Source of the DNA: DASXYG01 sp036502625
GTDB lineage: Bacteria > Actinomycetota > Actinomycetes > Streptosporangiales > Streptosporangiaceae
Reading direction: 5' to 3'
DNA: 64,000 nucleotides
Assembly: GCA_036502625.1 (NCBI GenBank)
Contig: DASXYG010000074.1
Span: forward strand, 19,017 to 83,016
How positions within the stretch are numbered: position 1 is the first letter of the stretch; each line of letters opens with the position of its first letter. The notes under the pieces are model-generated. The model had not been told where the DNA came from. It saw nothing but the letters and a program-made list of their open reading frames with translations, and did not search any database. A program made the position numbers and the translations under genes. This document shows, one piece after another, positions 27,402 to 36,656 of this stretch.

Positions 27402-29036
27402 ATGCGCACACCCCGCCGGACCCTGATCGCCGCGACCGTGCTGCTGCTCGCCGCGGGCGCGGTCACGTCGTGCAAGTCGGTGGCCGGCGCGGGCGGCGTC
27501 GCGGGGCTGACGGGCGGCCGGTTCATCAACACCACGCCCAAGGCGCGCGCCGACGTCGGCGCCGTGACGTGGAACCTCGACTACGAGCCGACCAGCCTCG
27601 ACCCGATCTACTCGGCGAACTTCTCCGAGGACATGGTCGGCGCGAACATGTGCGAGAGCCTCCAGCGGCTGAGCCCGGACTTCCGCATCGGCGACGGCCT
27701 CGCCCACGCCACCCACCCCGACCCGCGCACCTGGGTGTACGACCTCAAACCCGGTGTGCGGTTCTGGGACGGCACGCCGCTGACCACCGGCGACGTCGTG
27801 TACAGCATGAAACGCAACTACGACGCCAAGCTCGCCGGGTTCTGGGCCAGCGCGTACCGCAACGTCACCTCGATCTCCGCCACCGGCCGCGAGCAGGTGA
27901 CCGTGAAGCTGAAGCAGCCGGACGCGCTGTTCAACCGGTTCATGTCCATCCAGCCCGGCGAGATCGTGCAGAAGAAGTACGCGCAGGCCAAGGGGCGCGG
28001 CTACGGCACGCCCGACGGCGGCGTCATGTGCACCGGGCCGCTGAAGTTCGCCAAGTGGAACACCGGCGACTCGATCGTGCTGACCCGCAACACCGCGTAC
28101 TGGAACCCCGCCCACCGCGCGCACGCGAAGACGTTCACGTTCCGGTTCATCGCCGACCCGAACACCGTCGTCAACGCCATGCTGTCCGGCCAGATCGACG
28201 GCCAGTACAACCCGCCCACCGCGGCCATCCCCCGCCTCCAGGGCTCCACCGCCGGACGGTTCTACGTCGGGAAGACCCTCGTGCAGTTCGACCTGATCCC
28301 CACCGCCCGCACCGGCCCGATCGCCGACAAGCGGATCAGGCGCGCGCTGTCGCTGGCCATCGACCGGGACTCCATCGCCAAGAACGTGTTCTTCGGATCC
28401 GCGTCGCCGTCGCGGACGCTGGTCACCGACGCGACGTACGGCTACGCGCACGGCACGTGGCAGAAGGCGCTGAACCAGGTGCCCGCGCAGAACCTCGACC
28501 TGGCGAAGGCACGGCAGCTCGTGAAACAGGCGGGCGGGGTGAAGCGCCCGATCGTGCTGGCCTACCCCGCCGGCGAGACGTTCTGGCAGCAGATCACCCA
28601 GGCCGTGGTGTCGGCCGGCAAGCAGATCGGCCTGCCGATACGGATGGTGTCGCGGCCGAACCAGACGTACAGCAACGTCTTCTTCGACGCCAAGGCGCGC
28701 AAGGGCCTCGACCTCATCGAGACGACCTGGGACACCGACTTCCCCGACCCGCTGGACAAGTACACGAACTTCGTCCCGAACTTCTCGATCTACAACTTCA
28801 CCGGGTACTCCAACCCGGCCGTGACGAAGCCGCTGCTGAAGGCGCAGGCCGCCGAGGACCCCGCGGAAGAGGCCAGGCTCGTCGCCGGCGCGCAGAAGAC
28901 GATCATGGACGAGCAACTGTGGATCCCGGTCGTGGACATGGGCAACACGCTGTTCATGGGCACCCGCATCACCGGCGCCCCGGCCGCCTTCGTCGACGAG
29001 CACTACCCCTGGGCCGCCGACGTCGGCGCGTCGTGA
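27402..29036 (+). CDS. ABC transporter substrate-binding lipoprotein (SBP_bac_5)
   Basis: About 544 residues with a signal peptide and lipobox (AVTSC, Cys near residue 25). Family-5 features: WNLDYEPTSLDPIYSANFSEDMV, WVYDLKPGVRFWDGTPLTTGDVVYSMKR, VCTGP-like MCTGPLKFAKW and IRRALSLAIDRDSI. It captures peptides, nickel chelates or other small solutes outside the cell for the permeases downstream. Two ATG codons at 27399 and 27402 compete; the second is better spaced from GGGAG. The gene lies between two amidohydrolases. Confidence 0.93.
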   Translation: MRTPRRTLIAATVLLLAAGAVTSCKSVAGAGGVAGLTGGRFINTTPKARADVGAVTWNLDYEPTSLDPIYSANFSEDMVGANMCESLQRLSPDFRIGDGLAHATHPDPRTWVYDLKPGVRFWDGTPLTTGDVVYSMKRNYDAKLAGFWASAYRNVTSISATGREQVTVKLKQPDALFNRFMSIQPGEIVQKKYAQAKGRGYGTPDGGVMCTGPLKFAKWNTGDSIVLTRNTAYWNPAHRAHAKTFTFRFIADPNTVVNAMLSGQIDGQYNPPTAAIPRLQGSTAGRFYVGKTLVQFDLIPTARTGPIADKRIRRALSLAIDRDSIAKNVFFGSASPSRTLVTDATYGYAHGTWQKALNQVPAQNLDLAKARQLVKQAGGVKRPIVLAYPAGETFWQQITQAVVSAGKQIGLPIRMVSRPNQTYSNVFFDAKARKGLDLIETTWDTDFPDPLDKYTNFVPNFSIYNFTGYSNPAVTKPLLKAQAAEDPAEEARLVAGAQKTIMDEQLWIPVVDMGNTLFMGTRITGAPAAFVDEHYPWAADVGAS

Positions 29037-29071
29037 CCCGTACCGCATCCCCGAGCACCGCAGGAGCGTAC

Positions 29072-30754
29072 ATGCCGCACACCCCCACCGACGGCGCCGC
29101 CGACGGCCCGGCCGACCTGGTCTTCCACGGCGGCCACGTGTTCACCGCCGACGACGCGGACACCCGCGCGCAGGCCGTCGCCGTCCGCGCCGGGCGCATC
29201 GCCGCCGTCGGCTCCGACGCCGACGTCCGCGCGCACACCGGCCCGCACACCGAGGTGGTCGACCTCGCCGGGCGCGCGCTGCTGCCCGGGTTCATCGACG
29301 CGCACGCCCACCCGGTCTCCGGCGGCGTGGAGATGAACCGCTGCGACCTGTCCGGCGCCGTCACCCTCGCCGACTACAAGACGATCATCGCCGCCTACGC
29401 CGAGGGCCACCCGGACGAGGCGTGGATCCTCGGCGGCGGCTGGTCCATGGAGGCCTTCGAGCACGGCCTGCCCACCGCCGCCCCGCTGGACGAGGTCACC
29501 GGCGCCCGCCCGGTGTTCCTGCCCAACCGCGACCACCACTCCGCCTGGGTCAACACCGCGGCGCTGCGGCTGGCCGGCATCGACCGCGACACCCCCGACC
29601 CCGACGACGGCCGCGTCGAACGCGACGCCGACGGCACCCCCACCGGGGCCCTGCACGAGGGCGCCATGCGCCTGGTCGACCGGCACGTCCCGGCCACCAC
29701 GCGCGCCGAGGTCGAACGCGGGCTGCGTACGGCGCAGGCGCACCTGCACGCGCTCGGCGTCACCGGCTGGCAGGACGCCATGGTCGGCAAGGGCCAGGGC
29801 GCGGGCACGCCCCCCGAGGTCTACGCCGACCTCGACGGCCGCGGCGAGCTGACCGCCCGGGTCGTCGGCGCCCTGTGGTGGGACCGCTACCGCGGCGCCG
29901 AGCAGGTCCCCGAGCTCCGCGATCTTCGTACGCGGTTCACCGGCGACCGGTTCCGCGCCACCACCGTGAAGATGATGCTCGACGGCGTCTTCGAGACCGG
30001 CACCGCCGCCATGATCGCCCCGTACCTCGACCGCTGCGGCCACGCCACCCACAACCACGGCATCAACTTCATCAACCCCGACACCCTCCCCGGCTACGTC
30101 ACCGAACTGGACGGCGCGGGCTTCCAGGTGCACTTCCACGCCCTCGGCGACGGCGCCGTCCGCGCCGCCCTGGACGCGCTCACCGCCGCGCGCACGGCAC
30201 GCAACGGCACGGACGCGGACCTGCGGCACCACCTCGCGCACATCCAGGTCGTGCACCCCGACGACCTGCCCCGCTTCGCCGACCTCGGCGCCACCGCCAA
30301 CGCGCAGCCCCTGTGGGCCTGCCTCGAACCGCAGATGACCGACCTGACCGTGCCGTTCCTCGGCCCCGAGCGCACCGCCTGGCAGTACCCCTTCGGCGCG
30401 CTGCACCGCCTCGGCACCCACCTCGCGTTCGGCAGCGACTGGCCCGTCTCCTCCCCCGACCCGCTGAAGGAACTGCACGTCGCCGTCCACCGCACCCCGC
30501 CCGGCGAGCCCGGCACCGAGGTCTTCCTCCCCGAGCAGCGCCTCGACCTGCCCACCGCACTGCGCGCGTTCACCGCGGGCAGCGCGTACGTCAACCACCT
30601 CGACGGCCTCACCGGCACCATCAGCGCGGGCAAGGCCGCCGACCTCGTCGTCCTCGACCGCGACATCCTCGCCGAACCCGCCGCACTCGACCAGGCGAAG
30701 GTGCTGCTCACCTGCGTCGACGGCCGCCCCGTCCACGAGGCGCCCGGCCTGTAA
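29072..30754 (+). CDS. Second amidohydrolase family 3 (YtcJ/NfdA-like)
   Basis: 560 residues, same fold as the 25738 gene but clearly diverged. Metal-site residues: IDAHAHPVSGG, FRATTVKMMLDGVFETGTAAM with the bridging Lys, VHFHALGDGAVRAAL, HLAHIQVVHPDDL and FGSDWPVSSPDPL. The C-terminal segment reads ISAGKAADLVVLDRD. Start ATG with AGGAG 6 nt upstream. Two unlike copies in one importer operon suggest two substrates or successive steps on one imported amide; that is inference. Confidence 0.92.
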   Translation: MPHTPTDGAADGPADLVFHGGHVFTADDADTRAQAVAVRAGRIAAVGSDADVRAHTGPHTEVVDLAGRALLPGFIDAHAHPVSGGVEMNRCDLSGAVTLADYKTIIAAYAEGHPDEAWILGGGWSMEAFEHGLPTAAPLDEVTGARPVFLPNRDHHSAWVNTAALRLAGIDRDTPDPDDGRVERDADGTPTGALHEGAMRLVDRHVPATTRAEVERGLRTAQAHLHALGVTGWQDAMVGKGQGAGTPPEVYADLDGRGELTARVVGALWWDRYRGAEQVPELRDLRTRFTGDRFRATTVKMMLDGVFETGTAAMIAPYLDRCGHATHNHGINFINPDTLPGYVTELDGAGFQVHFHALGDGAVRAALDALTAARTARNGTDADLRHHLAHIQVVHPDDLPRFADLGATANAQPLWACLEPQMTDLTVPFLGPERTAWQYPFGALHRLGTHLAFGSDWPVSSPDPLKELHVAVHRTPPGEPGTEVFLPEQRLDLPTALRAFTAGSAYVNHLDGLTGTISAGKAADLVVLDRDILAEPAALDQAKVLLTCVDGRPVHEAPGL

Positions 30755-30778
30755 CCCCGGCCAGCATCGGAGCCCACC

Positions 30779-31726
30779 ATGATCGGATTCCTGGTCCGGC
30801 GGCTCGCCGGACTCGTGGTCACCCTCCTCGTCACCAGCTTCGTGATCTTCGGCGCCCTGTACATCGCGCCCGGCGGCCCGCTGGCGTACCTGCTCGGCGG
30901 GCGCAGCGTCACCCCGAAGGTGGCCGCGTCCATCAAGCACCAGTACCACCTGGACGACCCGTTCCTCGTCCGCTACTGGTCGTGGCTGTCCGGCGTGCTG
31001 CACGGCGACATGGGCAGGTCGCTGATCTTCCGGCAGGACGTCTGGGGGCTGCTGGCGCCGCGCATCCCCACCACCGCGCTGCTCATCGCGTACGCGTCGG
31101 TGCTGATCATCGTCGGGGGCGTGGCCGCCGGCGTCGCGGGCGGGCTCGGCGGCCGGGTCGTCGACGGCGTCACCACGTTCGTGTCCACGGTCTCGATCGC
31201 CGTCCCGTCGTTCGTCGCCGCGATCCTGCTCATCGCCGTGTTCGCGATCCAGCTCGAATGGTTCCCCGTCTTCGGGTCCGGCACCGGGTTCCTCGACCGC
31301 GTCTGGCACCTCACGCTGCCGGCCGTGGCGCTGGCCGTCATCGGGTTCGGGTTCGTCGCCCGCATCACCCGGTCGGCCATCCGCGAGGAACGCGCACGCG
31401 AGCACGTCGACACCGCCCGCGGACGCGGCCTGCCCGAAAGGTACGTCGTCCGCCGCCACGTATTCCGCAACGCGCTGATCCCCATCACCACCGTCTCCGG
31501 GCTGACGGTCGCGTCGCTGATCGCCGGGACCGTGGTCGTGGAGTCGGCGTTCGGGCTCGGCGGCATCGGGTCGTTCCTCGTCCAGGCCGTCACCACCAAG
31601 GACTTCGCGATCGTCCAGGACATCTCGCTGATCCTGGTCGTCGGGTTCGTCCTGGTGAACACCCTCGTGGACGTCCTCTACACGCTCATCGACCCGCGCA
31701 TCTCGCTGACCCGGAGGCCCGCATGA
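30779..31726 (+). CDS. ABC permease, DppB/OppB type
   Basis: 315 residues, six hydrophobic helices. N-terminal MIGFLVRRLAGLVVTLLVTSFVIF is the standard first helix of the family; the coupling loop EAA-type motif is ARGRGLPERYVVRRHVFRNALIPI. It pairs with the next gene to form the membrane channel of a peptide-type importer. It starts 24 bp after the second amidohydrolase and overlaps the next permease by ATGA. Confidence 0.95.
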   Translation: MIGFLVRRLAGLVVTLLVTSFVIFGALYIAPGGPLAYLLGGRSVTPKVAASIKHQYHLDDPFLVRYWSWLSGVLHGDMGRSLIFRQDVWGLLAPRIPTTALLIAYASVLIIVGGVAAGVAGGLGGRVVDGVTTFVSTVSIAVPSFVAAILLIAVFAIQLEWFPVFGSGTGFLDRVWHLTLPAVALAVIGFGFVARITRSAIREERAREHVDTARGRGLPERYVVRRHVFRNALIPITTVSGLTVASLIAGTVVVESAFGLGGIGSFLVQAVTTKDFAIVQDISLILVVGFVLVNTLVDVLYTLIDPRISLTRRPA

Positions 31727-32598
31727 GCACCGCAGCCGCCGTCGCGGCCCCGCACCAGCGGATCTTCGCCCGCGTGGGCCGCCTGTCCCGGTTCGGGCCG
31801 GTCACCACCGCCATGGTCGTCGTGCTCGCGCTGATCGTGCTCGTCGCGATCTTCGCCCCCTGGCTGGCGCCGCGCGACCCGCTGGCCGTCAACCTGGCCG
31901 ACACCCTCGCCCCGCCGTCCGCGCGGCACTGGCTCGGCGCCGACAACTCCGGACGCGACCTGCTGTCCCGGCTCATCTGGGGCAGCCGTACGGCGCTCAT
32001 CGGCCCGCTGCTCGTCGTGGCCATCGCCGGCACGGCCGGGACGCTCATCGCGATCGTGTCCGCCTGGCTCGGCGGCGCCGTGGACGCGGTGGTCTCCCGG
32101 ATCCTCGACATCATCTTCGCGTTCCCCGGCATCCTCCTCGCGCTGGTCGCCACCGCCGTCCTCGGCGCCGGGCTGCAGGCCGCGATCATCGCGCTGTGCA
32201 TCGGCTACATCCCGTACATCGCCCGCATCGTCCGGTCGGCGGCCATCCGCGAACGCGACGCCGTGTACGTCCAGGCCTGCCGCGTGCAGGGGCTCACCGG
32301 CGCGGCCATCTGCCTGCGGCACCTGCTGCCGAACGTCGCGCCCATCGTCATCGCCCAGATGACCGTGTCCTTCGGCTACGCGCTCGTCGACCTCGCGTCC
32401 ATCTCCTACCTGGGGCTCGGCGTGCAGGCACCCACCCCCGACTGGGGCGCCATGGTCTCCGCCGGGCAGCAGGGCCTGCTGCGCGGCAACCCCACCGAGT
32501 CGGTGTGCGCGGGCCTGCTGATCGTGCTCACCGTGGTCGCGTTCACCGTCGTCGGCGACCGCCTGTCCGACCGCTACGAGATGGGGGCCGCGCGATGA
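31723..32598 (+). CDS. ABC permease, DppC/OppC type
   Basis: 291 residues with an N-terminal cytoplasmic tail, then six helices. Family signatures: WLGADNSGRDLLSRLIWGSRTAL and the coupling loop QACRVQGLTGAAICLRHLLPNVAPIVI; SISYLGLGVQAPTPDWGAMV near the end. ATGA overlaps at both ends couple it to the neighbouring permease and ATPase. Confidence 0.95.
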   Translation: MSTAAAVAAPHQRIFARVGRLSRFGPVTTAMVVVLALIVLVAIFAPWLAPRDPLAVNLADTLAPPSARHWLGADNSGRDLLSRLIWGSRTALIGPLLVVAIAGTAGTLIAIVSAWLGGAVDAVVSRILDIIFAFPGILLALVATAVLGAGLQAAIIALCIGYIPYIARIVRSAAIRERDAVYVQACRVQGLTGAAICLRHLLPNVAPIVIAQMTVSFGYALVDLASISYLGLGVQAPTPDWGAMVSAGQQGLLRGNPTESVCAGLLIVLTVVAFTVVGDRLSDRYEMGAAR

Positions 32599-33584
32599 CC
32601 CTGCTGCGCATCGACCACCTGGCCGTCTCCCTGCGGCTGCGCGCCGGCGACCGCGCGATCCTGCGGGACGTCACGTTCGACATCGGGCCCGGCGAGGCCG
32701 TCGGCCTGGTCGGGGAGTCCGGATCGGGGAAGTCCATGACGGCGCGGGCCATCGCCGGGCTGCTGCCGTCCGGCGCGCGCCTGACCGGCGACATCGTCTT
32801 CGACGGCGCGTCGGTGCCCGGCATGAGCCGCGCCGAGCTGCGCGCGTACCGGGCGCGCGACATCGCGATGATCCACCAGGACCCCAGCGCGCACATCAAC
32901 CCCGTCCGCACGGTCGGCGACTTCCTCACCGAGGCGCTGCGCACCAACTCCGGATGGTCCAAGGCGAAGGCCGCCGCGCGCGCCACCGACCTGCTCGGCG
33001 AGGTCGGGCTGTCCGAGCCCGCGCACCGGCTGCGGCAGTACCCGCACGAGCTGTCCGGCGGCATGCTCCAGCGCGTCATGATCGCCGCCGCGCTGGCCGC
33101 CGAGCCGCGGCTCCTGCTCGCCGACGAGCCCACCACCGCGCTCGACGTCACCACGCAGGCGGAGATCATGGCCATCCTCGGCGAGCTGCGCCGCGACCGC
33201 GGCCTCGCCGTCCTGTTCATCACCCACGACCTGGAACTGGCCGCCGCGACCTGCGACCGCACGGCGGTCATGTACGCCGGGGAGGTCGTGGAGGACCAGC
33301 CGTCCACCGGCCTGCACGCCCACCCCCGCCACCCGTACACGATCGCGCTGCTGCACTCGCGCCCCACCATCGAGTCCACCGCCGACCGCCTGCCGGCGCC
33401 GCCCGGCACGCCGCTGCCCGCTTATGAGGCGCCTGAGGGCTGTGCCTTCACCGCCCGATGCCCTTACGCTGTAGATCAATGTGCGACCGACCATCCCGTC
33501 CTCGAACCCCTGGCCGCCGGCCCCGGCCGGGTGGCCTGCCTGCGCGCCGCCGAGATCGCCGACTCACCGGAGGTCGCCCAATGA
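32595..33584 (+). CDS. ABC ATPase, DppD/OppD type
   Basis: 329 residues. Walker A GESGSGKS, Q-loop IHQDPSAHINP, signature ELSGGMLQRV, Walker B LLLADEPTTALD, H-loop FITHDLELAA. The C-terminal oligopeptide-transporter domain has the four cysteines (EGCAFTARCPYAVDQCATDHP and RVACL) that bind a 4Fe-4S cluster in this family. It powers the importer with the next gene. Confidence 0.95.
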   Translation: MTLLRIDHLAVSLRLRAGDRAILRDVTFDIGPGEAVGLVGESGSGKSMTARAIAGLLPSGARLTGDIVFDGASVPGMSRAELRAYRARDIAMIHQDPSAHINPVRTVGDFLTEALRTNSGWSKAKAAARATDLLGEVGLSEPAHRLRQYPHELSGGMLQRVMIAAALAAEPRLLLADEPTTALDVTTQAEIMAILGELRRDRGLAVLFITHDLELAAATCDRTAVMYAGEVVEDQPSTGLHAHPRHPYTIALLHSRPTIESTADRLPAPPGTPLPAYEAPEGCAFTARCPYAVDQCATDHPVLEPLAAGPGRVACLRAAEIADSPEVAQ

Positions 33585-34435
33585 GCACCGACACGCCGGG
33601 CGCACCGGCCGCACAGGACGAGCCGCTGATCCGCGTCGACGCGCTGCGGAAGGTGTTCAAGGGCCGCCACGGGCGCCCGGACGTCACCGCCGTCGACGGC
33701 GTCGCCTTCACCGTCGGGCGCGGCGAGTCCCTGGCCGTCGTCGGCGAGTCCGGCTCCGGCAAGACCACCGTCGCCCGCATGATCACCGGCCTGGAACAGC
33801 CCACGTCCGGCACCATCGAGGTCGCCGGGCGGGTCCGCTCCCCCGGCCGGGCCGGCGCCGCCGAACGCCGCCGCCGCGCGCGGGAGACGCAGATCGTCTT
33901 CCAGGACCCGTACGGCTCGCTCGACCCCCGTCAACGGGTCCGCGACGCGCTCGGCGAGATCCTCGCCCTGCACTTCGACCTCTCACGCGCCGCCCGCACC
34001 GACCGCGTGGAGGAGCTGCTCGGCCAGGTCGGCCTCGACGCCCGGGTCGCCGACGCCCTGCCGCGCGCCATGTCCGGCGGCCAGCGGCAGCGCGTCGCCA
34101 TCGCCAAGGCGCTGGCCACCCGCCCGTCGGTGCTGGTGCTCGACGAGGCCGTCGCCGCGCTCGACGTCTCCATCCAGGCGCAGGTGCTCAACCTTCTCGC
34201 CGACATCCGCGCCGCGTCCGGCATCTCGTTCCTGTTCATCTCCCACGACCTGGCCGTCGTACGGCAGGTCACCGACCGCGCCGTCGTCATGCGCAACGGC
34301 GTCATCGTCGAGGAGAACACCACCGCCGACCTGCTCGACCACCCGAGCCACCCGTACACACGGCTGCTGCGCGCGTCCGTGCCCGGCCCCGGCTGGACAC
34401 CGCGGCGCCGCAGCGCGGAGGCCGCGTCCGGCTGA
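33581..34435 (+). CDS. ABC ATPase, DppF/OppF type
   Basis: 284 residues. Walker A GESGSGKT, signature MSGGQRQRV, Walker B VLVLDEAVAALD (Val in place of the usual Pro after Glu-Ala), H-loop FISHDLAVVR. It ends right after HPYTRLLRASVPGP and lacks the C-terminal cysteine domain carried by its partner, so it is shorter than many OppF proteins. Last gene of the operon. Confidence 0.94.
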   Translation: MSTDTPGAPAAQDEPLIRVDALRKVFKGRHGRPDVTAVDGVAFTVGRGESLAVVGESGSGKTTVARMITGLEQPTSGTIEVAGRVRSPGRAGAAERRRRARETQIVFQDPYGSLDPRQRVRDALGEILALHFDLSRAARTDRVEELLGQVGLDARVADALPRAMSGGQRQRVAIAKALATRPSVLVLDEAVAALDVSIQAQVLNLLADIRAASGISFLFISHDLAVVRQVTDRAVVMRNGVIVEENTTADLLDHPSHPYTRLLRASVPGPGWTPRRRSAEAASG

Positions 34436-34502
34436 TCGCCACCCGAATGTCACCGGGGTCGCATACAGTCCGGAACGTACGCAGGACGTGAAGGACGTGA
34501 TC

Positions 34503-35489
34503 ATGACCGAGATGACGGTCGAGGACTTCCCGCAAGCGGCCGACCCGTACCGCAGGGAACTGTTCGCCCACTGCTACCGCATGCTCGGCTCCGTGCACGA
34601 CGCCGAGGACCTCGTCCAGGAGACCTACATCCGCGCCTGGAAGGCGTACGACCGGTTCGAGGGCCGCTCGTCGCTGCGCACCTGGCTGCACAAGATCGCC
34701 ACCACCGCGTGCCTCACCGCCCTGGAGAGCCGCGGCCGCCGCCCGCTGCCCACCGGCCTCGGCACGCCCAGCTCCGCCCCGGAGGACACGCTCGTCGAGC
34801 AGTCCGAGGTGCCGTGGCTCGAACCCGCGCCGGACACCATGATCGGCATCGGCACCGCCGGCGCCGACCCCGCCACGGTCGTCACCGCCCGCGAGTCGGT
34901 GCGGCTCGCGCTGATCGCCGCGCTCCAGCACCTCCCGCCGCGCCAGCGCGCCGTGCTGATCCTGCGCGATGTGCTGCGCTGGCGCGCCGCCGAGGTCGCC
35001 GAAACGCTCGGCACCACCACGGTCGCGGTCAACAGCATCCTCCAGCGCGCCCACGCCCAGATCGACAAGGTCGCCCCCAGCGCCGACGCGGTCACCGAAC
35101 CCACCGCGCCCGACCAGCGCGACCTCCTCGAACGCTACGTAGCGGCCTTCGAGACGTACGACGTCACCGCGATCGTCAAGCTGTTCACCGAGGACGCCGT
35201 CTGGGAGATGCCACCGTTCCCCACGTGGTACTCCGGGCCCGCGGCGATCGGCCGGCTCATCAGCGCGCAGTGCCCGGCCACCGGCCCCGGCGACCTCAAG
35301 CTGGTGGCCACGGCCGCCAACGGCCAGCCCGGCTACGGCATGTACCTCCGCGACGCCGACGCCGGCGTCTACCGCCCGTTCGGGCTGCACGTGGTGACCC
35401 TGCGCGGCGGCGCCATCGCCCACGTGGCGGTGTTCTTCGACACCGGCCTGTTCGCGACGTTCGGCCTCCCGGCGGAGCTGCCCGCCTAG
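34503..35489 (+). CDS. SigG-like ECF sigma factor with SnoaL-like C-terminus (TIGR02960 type)
   Basis: 328 residues. Region 2: LFAHCYRMLGSVHDAEDLVQETYIRAWKAYDRFEGRSSLRTWL (residues 20-65). Region 4: LPPRQRAVLILRDVLRWRAAEVAETLGTTTVAVNSILQRAHAQ (about 140-185). The C-terminal 130 residues are an NTF2/SnoaL fold (LLERYVAAFETYDVTAIVKLFTEDAVWEMPPFP). ATG 34503 has AAGGA 7 nt upstream; an in-frame GTG at 34488 is the alternative. No anti-sigma gene is nearby. TGTCAC at 34449 may belong to its promoter. Confidence 0.92.
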   Translation: MTEMTVEDFPQAADPYRRELFAHCYRMLGSVHDAEDLVQETYIRAWKAYDRFEGRSSLRTWLHKIATTACLTALESRGRRPLPTGLGTPSSAPEDTLVEQSEVPWLEPAPDTMIGIGTAGADPATVVTARESVRLALIAALQHLPPRQRAVLILRDVLRWRAAEVAETLGTTTVAVNSILQRAHAQIDKVAPSADAVTEPTAPDQRDLLERYVAAFETYDVTAIVKLFTEDAVWEMPPFPTWYSGPAAIGRLISAQCPATGPGDLKLVATAANGQPGYGMYLRDADAGVYRPFGLHVVTLRGGAIAHVAVFFDTGLFATFGLPAELPA

Positions 35490-35506
35490 CCGGGAGGCCG
35501 CCCGGC
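35489..35506. terminator. Small hairpin between convergent genes
   Basis: GCCGGG and CCCGGC with a 6-nt loop, starting at the last base of the sigma factor stop codon and ending 3 bp before the nucleoside hydrolase stop. It is the only structure in this 19-bp gap; the stem is short. Confidence 0.35.
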
Positions 35507-35508
35507 GG

Positions 35509-36633
35509 TCAGACCGGCTTCGTCATCTCCTTGACGTACAGGTCGAAGAACGCCGGCACGTCGATGCGCTCGACGATCCGCGCCCGCCGCGTGCCCTGGG
35601 GCGCGAGGTCGGGCGCGTAGCCGAGCGTGCGCCCATAGTCGAGCCCGTAATGGGTGTCGACCTGCACCTTCCGGTCCGACGCCCGCGTGACGAGGCCGGG
35701 GTCGAGCAGCACCGCCGAGGTCAGCGAGTCGTAGATGTAGGTCTCGTACGACGGGTCCTTGGCGAACTCGGGCCCCATGAGGTCGCGGAACTCCCGGGTG
35801 ATCGGCGTGTCCGGCCCGGCCGCCACCCGGTCGTACTGCGCCTTGCGCATCAGCACGGTGTCGGTGACGTCAAGCGGCACGATCGTCTGCTTCGGGAACG
35901 CCGCGTTCAGCGCGACCCGCGACGCCTCCGGGTCGAACCACACGTTGAACTCCGCCGCGGGCCCGGAGTTGCCCGGCACGTCGTACGCGCCGCCCATGTA
36001 GATGACCTGCTTCACCAGCGGCGCGATCTCCGGGTGGGTGCGCACGGCCTTCGCGACGTTGGTCGCCGGGCCGAGCACGAACAGCGTCACCTGGTGCGGG
36101 TTGCGCTTCACCGTGTCGACGATGAAGTCCACCGCGGAGCCGCGCGCCTTCGGGGTCGTGGCGTAGCCGCGGTACGGCGCCTGCGCCAGGTGCCGGTACG
36201 ACGCCGGCCGCTTACGGCCCCACGCCCCCACGTAGTCGACCTTGCCGAACCGCTTCGCGTCGCGGTCGAGGCGGCCCTGCCGGCTGCCGCGCAGCGGATC
36301 GGACGCGCCCTGGTAGACGGGGATGTCCTGCCGGTGCACCAGCTCCAGTTGGCGCAGCGCGTACGCCGCGCCCTCGGCCGCCCAGGTGTTGCCGCTGACC
36401 GTGGTCACGCCCAGGACGTCCGCCTTGGCCTGCAACAGCAGGTACAGCGCCTGGGAGTCGTCGTTGAGCTGCCCGAAGTCGGTGTCGAAGATGACCTTCT
36501 GCCCGGCCGCCGCGGCCGGTGCCGCGGCCCGCTGCTGCGCGGCCGCCCCGGTGGCCCCGGTCGCGCCGCCCACCGCCAGCGCGGCCACCACCAGCAGCGC
36601 GCCCAGACCGCGGCCCATCCGTCGAGTACGCAT
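35509..36633 (-). CDS. Exported nucleoside hydrolase
   Basis: 374 residues, inosine-uridine nucleoside N-ribohydrolase family, which splits nucleosides to base and ribose. A signal peptide (Arg-rich start, hydrophobic core, GAAAQQ cleavage region near residue 32) places it outside the cell, unusual for a family mostly known as cytoplasmic. The Ca-binding signature appears as IFDTDFGQLNDDSQAL; ligand residues recur in VLGPATNVAKAV, MGGAYDVPGN, AEFNVWFDPEA and DSLTSAVLLDP. ATG 36633 has AAGGGAG upstream. Last gene of the LacI-led operon, 23 bp after the ATPase. Confidence 0.9.
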   Translation of the reverse strand: MRTRRMGRGLGALLVVAALAVGGATGATGAAAQQRAAAPAAAAGQKVIFDTDFGQLNDDSQALYLLLQAKADVLGVTTVSGNTWAAEGAAYALRQLELVHRQDIPVYQGASDPLRGSRQGRLDRDAKRFGKVDYVGAWGRKRPASYRHLAQAPYRGYATTPKARGSAVDFIVDTVKRNPHQVTLFVLGPATNVAKAVRTHPEIAPLVKQVIYMGGAYDVPGNSGPAAEFNVWFDPEASRVALNAAFPKQTIVPLDVTDTVLMRKAQYDRVAAGPDTPITREFRDLMGPEFAKDPSYETYIYDSLTSAVLLDPGLVTRASDRKVQVDTHYGLDYGRTLGYAPDLAPQGTRRARIVERIDVPAFFDLYVKEMTKPV

Positions 36634-36656
36634 CCGATCTCCCTTCGTCACGTACG

